A program made the translations under genes and the position numbers. DNA of 6,543 nt from an uncultured Bacilli bacterium. Its GTDB lineage: Bacteria > Bacillota_I > Bacilli_A > RF39 > UBA660. This document shows positions 1 through 4,928 of this stretch, in pieces (positions within the stretch are counted from its first letter, which is position 1; every line of letters starts with the position of its first letter). Under the pieces are notes generated by a model. It was not told the origin of the DNA and did no database searches. It saw nothing but the letters and a program-made list of their open reading frames with translations. Where the stretch lies: NCBI GenBank assembly GCA_947625395.1, contig CANQOD010000069.1:1-6543 (forward strand), written 5' to 3'.

Positions 1-24
1 ATGTATGTGGGGTATCCAAGATGA
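1..24 (+). CDS. Possible 3' tail of an upstream gene (partial)
   Basis: The first reading frame is open from base 1 and stops at TGA 22-24. It reads MYVGYPR, and the stop overlaps the ATG of the next gene as ATGA (21-24). Such overlaps are typical of translationally coupled genes in one operon, so this may be the C-terminus of an unseen upstream gene. Seven codons cannot identify a product, and the open frame could be chance. Confidence 0.3.
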   Translation: MYVGYPR

Positions 25-242
25 CCATCGAAAAAGTAAAAGAAGAGATTCGGCGACAAGAGGGGAAAAAGCTGAATTTCAAATTTAATGGGGCAAGAAA
101 TCAAATTGAAGAATTTGAGGGAGAAATTGTGGAAACATATCCGAAGATTTTCGTCATTCAATTGACGACGGAAAACGCACCTCGTAAATCGTTCTCTTAT
201 AGTGATATTTTAACGGAAAGTTTAGAAATTATATCCAAATAA
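21..242 (+). CDS. veg: Veg family protein
   Basis: Small 73-residue cytoplasmic protein. It matches Bacillus subtilis Veg as I recall it: GKKLNFKFNGAR (residues 15-26), ETYPKIFVIQL (38-48) and SYSDILTE (59-66) correspond in order to conserved Veg stretches. Veg is a small, probably beta-rich protein. In B. subtilis it is highly expressed and has been linked to stimulating biofilm matrix genes, but its biochemical role is unsettled. ATG 21 is chosen because GGGG at 9-12 lies 8 bases upstream and because it gives an N-terminus close to Veg length. The frame has no stop between base 3 and the ATG, so a slightly longer protein beginning outside the window cannot be excluded. No promoter is visible in the 20 bases available. 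The ATGA overlap suggests it may be co-transcribed with something upstream. It ends before a separate promoter for ftsE, so it is probably not part of the ftsEX operon. Confidence 0.88.
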   Translation: MTIEKVKEEIRRQEGKKLNFKFNGARNQIEEFEGEIVETYPKIFVIQLTTENAPRKSFSYSDILTESLEIISK

Positions 243-263
243 ACTTTCTTTTTTTTGTTCTTT

Positions 264-288
264 GAAAAGAGAAAGAGGGCTCTTTTTT
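264..288 (+). terminator. Modest intrinsic terminator after veg
   Basis: AAAAGAG (265-271) pairs with CTCTTTT (280-286) around an 8-base purine loop, and the stem runs into a T-tract ending at 288. The stem is A-T rich and therefore weak, but it lies 22 bases past the veg stop and well before the ftsE promoter. AAAGAG (272-277) with CTCTTT (280-285) could pair instead, but it would leave only a 2-base loop. Confidence 0.5.
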
Positions 289-338
289 ATGATTGTTCGT
301 TTACTTGACTCTTCTCTTCATTTTCCAACGGTTTCCTG

Positions 339-366
339 TTTATTTATGTCGAATTTATGGTATAAT
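339..366 (+). promoter_or_regulatory. Extended -10 promoter of the ftsE-ftsX-hydrolase operon
   Basis: TATAAT at 361-366 is a perfect -10 box, preceded by TG at 358-359, giving the extended form TGGTATAAT. The -35 region is poor (best candidate TTTATT, 339-344, 16-base spacer), which is common when the -10 is extended. A start near 373 would give a leader of about 17 bases, just enough for the ribosome binding site AGGAAGG (376-382) ahead of ATG 390. Confidence 0.75.
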
Positions 367-389
367 GTACTCGATAGGAAGGTGGTTCT

Positions 390-1085
390 ATGGATTTAAT
401 TCGTCTTAAGAATGTTAAAAAGCAGTATAAAAATGGTGTGACCGCAATCTATGATTTAAGCCTCTCCATCAAGAAAGGTTCTTTTGTCTTTGTCATTGGT
501 GGAAGTGGAAGTGGAAAAAGTACATTCATTAAAATGCTTTATCGTGAAGAGAAGCCAACCAAGGGCTCTATCATTGTTGGTGGTGTCAATGTTGCGAAAC
601 TTAGAAATAAAAAAGTATATAAATTAAGAAGAAAACTGGGAATTGTGTTCCAGGATTATCGTTTGTTGCCGAAGTTAAATGTGTATGAAAATGTTTCCTT
701 TGCGATGGAAGTCATTGGGGCACCTAAACAGGAAACAAGAAGAAAAGTCCTAAAGGCCTTGGAGCTTGTTGGCTTAAAGAATAAGATTCATAATTATCCG
801 GACCAATTATCCGGTGGGGAACAACAGCGTGTTGCGATTGCCCGGGCAATTGTCAATGAACCCAAACTGTTAATTTGTGATGAGCCGACTGGAAACTTGG
901 ACCCGGAACGTTCTATGGAAATTGTCAAAGTCCTAGAAGAAATTAATAAAACATGTGGAACAACCGTGATTATGGCTACCCATGATAAAGAAATTGTCAA
1001 TAAAATGCAAAAAGAAGTCATTTCCTTGAAAGAGGGAAGACTAGTAGCCCATAAAGAAAAGGGGGGATATGATGAAAATATTTAG
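390..1085 (+). CDS. ftsE: Cell-division ABC transporter ATPase FtsE
   Basis: 231 residues, the usual FtsE length. It is the cytoplasmic ATPase of the FtsEX complex, which uses ATP hydrolysis to signal across the membrane to a peptidoglycan hydrolase rather than to move a substrate. All ABC motifs are intact: Walker A GGSGSGKS (37-44), Q-loop FQDYRLLP (87-94, the FtsE/LolD-like form), signature LSGGEQQR (140-147), Walker B LLICDE (160-165, catalytic Glu165), D-loop GNLD (168-171) and switch His198 (MATHD). The start is supported by AGGAAGG seven bases upstream. FtsE is told apart from similar LolD/MacB-type ATPases mainly by its overlap with a four-helix ftsX. It is the first gene of a three-gene operon with its own extended -10 promoter. 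Its 3' end overlaps ftsX, suggesting coupled translation and matched amounts of the two subunits. Confidence 0.95.
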   Translation: MDLIRLKNVKKQYKNGVTAIYDLSLSIKKGSFVFVIGGSGSGKSTFIKMLYREEKPTKGSIIVGGVNVAKLRNKKVYKLRRKLGIVFQDYRLLPKLNVYENVSFAMEVIGAPKQETRRKVLKALELVGLKNKIHNYPDQLSGGEQQRVAIARAIVNEPKLLICDEPTGNLDPERSMEIVKVLEEINKTCGTTVIMATHDKEIVNKMQKEVISLKEGRLVAHKEKGGYDENI

Positions 1086-1971
1086 AATGCTTGGAAGAAG
1101 TATTCGCGATGCCTTTAAAAGTGTCTTTCGAAACTTTTCCTTATCGATTGCGTCTATTTCTTGTATTGCCATAACCCTTATCATTGTTGCTCTTTCCATT
1201 CTAGCCTCTTTTAACGTTGAGAATTTTACAAAAGAAATTGAAAAAGATATGACCATTGTTGTCTTCTTAGAGGGCCAAAGCGAAGCAAGTACCATTCGTT
1301 ATGTGACCAATCAAATCAAAAACTTAAAAAACGTGGAGTCTTATGAATTTAAAGATAGAGCGACAGTGAAAAAAGAAATTCAAAAAGAGTCTTCTGTTTT
1401 TAATACCATCATGGAAGATTGGAGTGAAGAAGACAATCCATTAAAAGACACATTCCAAGTCAAAGTGAAAGAAATTGAAAAAATTTCCGATACTGCAAAG
1501 GCAATTGAAAAAATCAAAGGTGTGTCTGTTGTTCGTTATGGGGCAGGCATGGTTGATAAAATGGTGCAAGCTTTCTCTTCTATCGAGAAAGTTGCTTATG
1601 GAGTTGTCATTGCTTTAATTATTGTAACTGTCTTTTTAATTATTAATACGATTAAGTTAACTATCTTTTCTAGAAAAAGAGAAATCTCTATTATGCGGTT
1701 AGTTGGCGCTAGTAATTTTACCATTAAAATTCCTTTTATTATCGAGGGAATGATTTTAGGAATGATTGGAGCCATTTTACCAATTTGTTTGATTCTCTTT
1801 GGCTATTTTGCTTTTTATCAACATTTCAATGGATATTTGTATTCCAAATTAATTGAACTGATTCCACCACAACCTTTTATTTATGAAGCTTCGTTAATGG
1901 TTTTAGTCATTGGTATTTTGGTAGGAATGATTGGAAGTGCCAGTGCGGTAAGAAAATATTTAAAGGTGTAG
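1072..1971 (+). CDS. ftsX: Cell-division membrane protein FtsX
   Basis: Membrane subunit of FtsEX, about 300 residues as expected. Numbering from ATG 1069, helices are near 25-48, 175-197, 222-249 and 272-293. Between the first and second lies an outer domain of about 125 residues (roughly 49-174), the part that in known FtsEX systems contacts a secreted coiled-coil hydrolase. The cytoplasmic stretch RKREISIMRLVGAS (202-215), typical of FtsX/MacB-type permeases, is where FtsE is expected to couple. Two tandem ATGs (1069 and 1072) follow the run of six Gs at 1061-1066. The second is preferred because it leaves 5 bases of spacing rather than 2; the proteins differ by one Met. The gene overlaps the end of ftsE by 14-17 bases and is followed 23 bases later by the hydrolase gene. 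The short N-terminal segment carries conserved-looking basic residues (GRSIRDAFKS) before the first helix. Confidence 0.94.
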   Translation: MKIFRMLGRSIRDAFKSVFRNFSLSIASISCIAITLIIVALSILASFNVENFTKEIEKDMTIVVFLEGQSEASTIRYVTNQIKNLKNVESYEFKDRATVKKEIQKESSVFNTIMEDWSEEDNPLKDTFQVKVKEIEKISDTAKAIEKIKGVSVVRYGAGMVDKMVQAFSSIEKVAYGVVIALIIVTVFLIINTIKLTIFSRKREISIMRLVGASNFTIKIPFIIEGMILGMIGAILPICLILFGYFAFYQHFNGYLYSKLIELIPPQPFIYEASLMVLVIGILVGMIGSASAVRKYLKV

Positions 1972-1994
1972 TCTGAAAAGAAAGTGAGGTTCAT

Positions 1995-3215
1995 ATGAAA
2001 AAAGGATTTTATAGCATACTGTTGCTCCTCTTTTGTTTTTCTCTTTTTGGACTTCCTTATCAAGTTTCTGCCCAAACAATTCGCGAATTTGAAGCGGAAG
2101 TCAATCGCTATACAAAGGAATTACAAGAGAAAAAGAATAAGCTTGCGAAGAACCAGGCAGAAGTTGAAGAGATTAAACAAAAAATTATGGAAACAAACAA
2201 CCAAATTCAAGAAGCAGAAGATAAGATTGCTTCATTAGAGAAAGAAATTGAAGAGAGCAACAAAGAAATTAAAGAAAAAGATAAAGAGAGTAAGAAAATT
2301 ATTGAGTATTACCAGGTGGCCAATGGCGAAAATGCTTATCTAGAATATGCTTTTGGTGCCAATGACATTACAGATATGGTTTACCGGATGTCTGTAGTGG
2401 AACAACTGATGGAATATAACGATAAGATTATGAAAGAATTAGAAGCATTGATTCAAAGAAATGAAGCGATGAAAAAAGAATTGACAGAAAAAAATAAAGA
2501 ACTGGAAGAACTAAAAAATACGCTACAAGAACAAAAAGCGAGAATTGATGCGGATTCTCAAGAAATCATTGAAAGTATGCCATCCATTGAAGATAGAATT
2601 AAAGAAGCCCAAAGCAACTTGAACTATTTTAAAAAATTAAAATGTGGCTTTGATGAGGATATTTTAGATTGTCAATATCGAGTAGAACAAAGTACAGGGT
2701 CAAGTTTACCAAGCGTTGGTACGTTTTCACGACCTATTGATTATGGTTACACAGTAAGAGGCTTCACAGGTTGGGGTCATTCAGGACACGATGTATCCAG
2801 TGGTAATCGAAATATTGCTGTTCATCCTATTGCGAATGGTCAAGTGGTCGCAGTAGATGAAGACAACTGTTTAGGTGGCGGTTGGTGTAACCGAGCAACG
2901 CAAGGATTTAATGTTTGGTGTAATGGTAATGCCAAATATGTTGTTGTAAGACATAACTATGGTGGTCGCTATATTTATTCGACTTATATGCATTTGAGTG
3001 GTTATGGCAATGTGCGTGCTGGACAATATGTAACGAAAGATACGATTATTGGTTATATGGGAACGACGGGTTGTTCTACAGGAGAACATCTGCACTTAGA
3101 AACTGCTTATTGTACTTGGTTGGCAACAGGTGGTTGTACTTATAATCAGTATATGAATAATTTGATTAACCCGGCAAGTTTAGTGTCTTTTCCAGGTAGT
3201 TGGAACAATCGATAG
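1995..3215 (+). CDS. Secreted coiled-coil M23 peptidoglycan endopeptidase, probable FtsEX partner
   Basis: 406 residues with the architecture of PcsB/CwlO/EnvC-type FtsEX-controlled factors. A Sec signal peptide has a likely cut after VSA (26). Two long charged helices (about 28-105 and 140-215) flank a hinge around 108-140 (GENAYLEYAFGANDITDMVYRMS). An M23 (LytM) domain follows at about 240-395. Zinc ligands look intact: His262 and Asp266 (HSGHD) and His367, with His365 (HLHLE) and His333 (YMHLS) as the usual catalytic histidines. It is therefore likely an active cell-wall endopeptidase rather than an inactive EnvC-like activator. Unusual for a Gram-positive secreted enzyme are eight cysteines in the mature protein (217, 226, 292, 298, 309, 360, 373, 381), an even number; several lie in an insertion between the two zinc motifs. 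GAGG at 1986-1989 precedes the ATG by 5 bases. Its place directly behind ftsX supports the partnership; the exact bond cut cannot be read from sequence. Confidence 0.9.
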   Translation: MKKGFYSILLLLFCFSLFGLPYQVSAQTIREFEAEVNRYTKELQEKKNKLAKNQAEVEEIKQKIMETNNQIQEAEDKIASLEKEIEESNKEIKEKDKESKKIIEYYQVANGENAYLEYAFGANDITDMVYRMSVVEQLMEYNDKIMKELEALIQRNEAMKKELTEKNKELEELKNTLQEQKARIDADSQEIIESMPSIEDRIKEAQSNLNYFKKLKCGFDEDILDCQYRVEQSTGSSLPSVGTFSRPIDYGYTVRGFTGWGHSGHDVSSGNRNIAVHPIANGQVVAVDEDNCLGGGWCNRATQGFNVWCNGNAKYVVVRHNYGGRYIYSTYMHLSGYGNVRAGQYVTKDTIIGYMGTTGCSTGEHLHLETAYCTWLATGGCTYNQYMNNLINPASLVSFPGSWNNR

Positions 3216-3256
3216 AAAATGATGGGAGGATGGAAGAAGAGTCCCCATCATTTTTT
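3216..3256 (+). terminator. Strong intrinsic terminator of the ftsEX-hydrolase operon
   Basis: AAAATGATGGG (3216-3226) pairs perfectly with CCCATCATTTT (3244-3254), an 11-base stem with a 17-base loop. The T-run 3251-3256 forms the end of the stem and the tail. It begins immediately after the hydrolase stop codon (3213-3215), marking the end of the operon. Confidence 0.88.
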
Positions 3257-3311
3257 ATTTTGATAAGCCATTTTTCTTGACAGATATGGTCGTAAGAATC
3301 CCTTTTGAATA

Positions 3312-3469
3312 GGAAATCCTTTGAGTTCCGGTAAAATTTTATAGAATTATTGAAATAGCAATAAAAAATGTTATGAATACTAAACAATTTGTCTTTATTG
3401 CATTCTGTTGATATTTATTGACTAATTTTGCAACTGTTGTAAAAAAATACCGAAACTCAAAGGAAATCC
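3312..3469. mobile_element. MITE-like small inverted-repeat element with 8-base target duplication
   Basis: The proposed element is 3320-3461 (142 bases). Its ends are inverted copies: TTTGAGTTCCGGTA (3320-3333) and, read on the other strand from 3461 to 3448, TTTGAGTTTCGGTA, matching at 13 of 14 positions. Both ends are bordered by the same 8 bases in direct orientation, GGAAATCC (3312-3319 and 3462-3469), as a target-site duplication would be. The interior is AT-rich, has no convincing ORF, and contains a further inverted pair, GCAATAAA (3358-3365) and TTTATTGC (3394-3401), so most of it could fold back on itself. This is what a MITE or an internally deleted insertion sequence looks like. 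I cannot name a parent family. A caution is that GGA..TCC is itself nearly palindromic, so the flanking repeat partly extends the stem. The alternative is a large imperfect hairpin upstream of the next gene. Confidence 0.5.
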
Positions 3470-3472
3470 ATC

Positions 3473-3501
3473 TTGCTTTTTGGCATATATTATGGTAGAC
3501 T
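3473..3501 (+). promoter_or_regulatory. Promoter of the exported coiled-coil protein gene
   Basis: TTGCTT (3473-3478), a 17-base spacer, then TAGACT (3496-3501) preceded by TG at 3493-3494, an extended -10. The start would fall near 3508, immediately before the ribosome binding site. The distance from the end of the -10 to the start codon (24 bases) is the same as for ftsE. The -35 begins only 4 bases after the right GGAAATCC repeat of the inverted-repeat element, so the element forms the upstream border of this promoter. Confidence 0.6.
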
Positions 3502-3509
3502 TTAGGACA

Positions 3510-3527
3510 AAGGAGGGGGATAACGTG
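3510..3527 (+). promoter_or_regulatory. Strong ribosome binding site that fixes a GTG start
   Basis: AAGGAGG at 3510-3516, continuing as GGG, is a full Shine-Dalgarno match with 8 bases to GTG 3525. It decides the start in favour of GTG 3525 over the in-frame TTG at 3480, which lies inside the promoter and has no ribosome binding site. Confidence 0.85.
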
Positions 3528-4751
3528 AAAAAGTTATCATCAAATTGTGTAAAAGCTGTTGTTGGAACTTGTTTAGCAGCTTCTGCTTGTGCCGTTGCGG
3601 TAAACTATGACAAGGCACATGATTTTATTTTTAAAAGCAATACAAAGACATTGAGTTATGCTGAAAGTAAAACGGAGGCTGCTAAGGCAGAAGCAGTTGC
3701 TGAAAAAGCAGCTGTGAAAGTTGCTCTTGCAAAACAAGAGGTACAACAAGCTGAAAAAAAGGTTGAAAAAACAAATGAAGAAGTGAAACAAGCTACAACA
3801 ACGCAAAAAAAGGCAGCGGTAGAAATGCAAAAGGCAGTGACAGCTTCTAAAAAAGCAACGGCTGCGAAGCAATCTGCTGAAAAAGAATTGAAAGCTGCGA
3901 AAACAGCTGAAGAAAAAAAGGCGGCAAAAGCAAAATTAAAAGCGGCTGAAGAGGAAGAAAAGAAAGCCCAAGAGGCGCAAAAAGAAGCAGAAGAAAAGGC
4001 AAAACTTGCTGAAGAAGCTCGTAAGAAAGCGGAAGAAGATGCGAAAAAAGCACTTGAAGCACAAAAAGAGGCCAAAGCGAAAGCCAAAGCTGCAGAGGAC
4101 GCTCGTAAAAAAGCCGAAGAAGAAGCAAAAAAAGCAGAGGAAGCCAAGAAACAAGCAGAAGCTAGTAAAAAGAATAGCTTACCACAATGGGCTTTAGATG
4201 CTGCCGCAAGAGATGAGGCAAAGAAAGAACAAGAATATCAAGAGTATTTAAAAGCGCAGAAAGAAGCTGGAGATAAAGCAAAAGCGGAAAGAGCTGCCCA
4301 AGAACAAGCTGCGAAAGAGCAAGCAGAAAGAGAAGCACAAGAAAGAGCGGCTAGAGAAGCAGCTGTTGTGCAAGAAAGACGTTCTTATATCGCCCAATCA
4401 CAAGTATTATCATCTGCTGCTAACAATGCAAGTGCTCCTGTTCCAACAACGGAAGAAGCACATCCGATTACCATTGCTCGTGGTGCTTTTGATAGAGCAG
4501 ACTCCGGATATATTTGGTTTGTTGAATTCAACTGTGATATGAGTCAATGTGAGGGTTTTCATGCACCCGGTTCTAATATCCTTTCTAGTTCTGTTGTTAT
4601 TGGTCGTAGAGGTGACGTTGATAGTATCACTTTATATGCACCTAAAGCTAGAGCTGGTTATCGATTCAAAAATTGGAGCTCTATTACGACTACAGATAAA
4701 TATAGTGGTGTAAAAATGCAATCTATCACGGCTATTTATGAAGCAATTTAA
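3525..4751 (+). CDS. Exported Ala/Lys/Glu-rich coiled-coil protein with a C-terminal CX4C domain
   Basis: 408 residues from GTG 3525. Residues 1-26 form a basic start plus hydrophobic stretch, i.e. a signal peptide. A type I cut after CAVA (25) is plausible; ASAC (19-22) could be a weak lipobox, but Ala at -3 is poor. Residues about 47-216 are almost entirely Ala, Lys and Glu in heptads, with a 28-residue unit present twice (162-189 and 190-217). SLPQWALD (218-225) breaks the helix, and a second charged helix runs to about 290. After a Pro/Ser/Thr linker, residues 313-408 form a small domain with Cys337 and Cys342 (CX4C) and GYRFKNW (378-384)...ITAIYE. That resembles the ends of InlB-type/Listeria-Bacteroides repeats (GYxFxGW...ITLYAKW), a tentative resemblance. 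No LPXTG motif or C-terminal anchor is visible. I do not recognise a named family; an envelope-spanning or surface structural protein is plausible. Composition makes chance similarity to TolA or M-like proteins easy, so those names are not used. Confidence 0.82.
   Translation: MKKLSSNCVKAVVGTCLAASACAVAVNYDKAHDFIFKSNTKTLSYAESKTEAAKAEAVAEKAAVKVALAKQEVQQAEKKVEKTNEEVKQATTTQKKAAVEMQKAVTASKKATAAKQSAEKELKAAKTAEEKKAAKAKLKAAEEEEKKAQEAQKEAEEKAKLAEEARKKAEEDAKKALEAQKEAKAKAKAAEDARKKAEEEAKKAEEAKKQAEASKKNSLPQWALDAAARDEAKKEQEYQEYLKAQKEAGDKAKAERAAQEQAAKEQAEREAQERAAREAAVVQERRSYIAQSQVLSSAANNASAPVPTTEEAHPITIARGAFDRADSGYIWFVEFNCDMSQCEGFHAPGSNILSSSVVIGRRGDVDSITLYAPKARAGYRFKNWSSITTTDKYSGVKMQSITAIYEAI
3999..4175 (+). 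repeat. Four-heptad (28-residue) tandem repeat in the coiled coil
   Basis: Protein residues 162-189 and 190-217 start AEEARKKAEEDAKKA and AEDARKKAEEEAKKA, offset by exactly 28 residues (84 bases) and identical at 19 of 28 positions. At the DNA level the two copies use different synonymous codons (e.g. GCTCGTAAGAAAGCG and GCTCGTAAAAAAGCC), so the duplication is not recent. A preceding region (about 134-161) is similar in composition but more diverged. Confidence 0.6.
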
Positions 4752-4777
4752 ACTTTTTTGAAGAAAACATAAGGAAA

Positions 4778-4807
4778 TGAAAATGTCAGAAAAGGACATC
4801 TTTTTTT
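4778..4807 (+). terminator. Likely intrinsic terminator after the coiled-coil gene
   Basis: ATGTC (4783-4787) pairs with GACAT (4795-4799) around AGAAAAG. After one A/C mismatch, A-T pairs extend the stem into a run of seven Ts (4801-4807). The G-C content is low but the shape and the T-tract are right, and it lies about 30 bases past the stop codon. Confidence 0.55.
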
Positions 4808-4856
4808 CTTGCTCGTCTTTTTGAACATACCAAAGAAGAAAAGCGAATTTCTTGTT

Positions 4857-4899
4857 TTCATTTCGCAAAAAGCAAAAATATTGACTTTTGCGAAATGAA
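4857..4899. promoter_or_regulatory. Perfect 14-base inverted repeat over the ATPase promoter (candidate operator)
   Basis: TTCATTTCGCAAAA (4857-4870) and TTTTGCGAAATGAA (4886-4899) are exact reverse complements separated by 15 bases. The right arm covers the last base of the -35 box and most of the spacer of the promoter for the next gene, so a protein bound here would block RNA polymerase. Arm centres are 29 bases apart, close to three helical turns. A related half, GCGAA, occurs at 4843-4847. There is no T-tract behind it and its right arm is upstream of the predicted transcript start, so it is not a terminator for that gene. The binding protein is unknown; self-control by the ATPase is only a guess. 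Confidence 0.7.
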
Positions 4900-4908
4900 T
4901 GATATACT
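4881..4908 (+). promoter_or_regulatory. Promoter of the AAA ATPase gene
   Basis: TTGACT (4881-4886), a 16-base spacer, and TATACT (4903-4908) with an upstream TG (4900-4901) making an extended -10. The start is expected near 4915. AAGGG (4915-4919) with 9 bases to ATG 4929 serves as ribosome binding site, so the leader is very short. The spacer is occupied by one arm of a perfect inverted repeat. Confidence 0.75.
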
Positions 4909-4928
4909 TTTTATAAGGGTGATGGAAG

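Noticed and set aside
2047..2238. 63-codon Lys/Arg-rich + strand frame inside the hydrolase gene
   Set aside because: Frame shadow of the charged coiled coil; no ribosome binding site and fully inside an intact gene.
3277..3311. TTGACA (3277-3282) as a -35 box before the inverted-repeat element
   Set aside because: Nothing like a -10 box lies 15-19 bases downstream (the region reads CCCTTTT), and the nearest AT-rich hexamer is at the wrong distance.
3418..3446. TTGACT (3418-3423) followed by TGTAAAAA as a promoter reading out of the small element
   Set aside because: Spacing of 16 fits, but the -10 would be TAAAAA, lacking the key final T, and the better promoter at 3473-3501 explains the downstream gene.
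3656..4147. 163-codon open frame on the minus strand, rich in Ala, Ser and Phe
   Set aside because: It is the mirror of the Ala/Lys/Glu repeats of the + strand gene, where GCN/AAA/GAA codons leave the opposite strand without stops. No ribosome binding site or promoter was seen for it.
4006..4197. Lys-rich + strand open frame inside the coiled-coil gene
   Set aside because: It is the out-of-frame reading of a repetitive AAA/GAA/GCA stretch and has no start signals; the in-frame protein continues through it.
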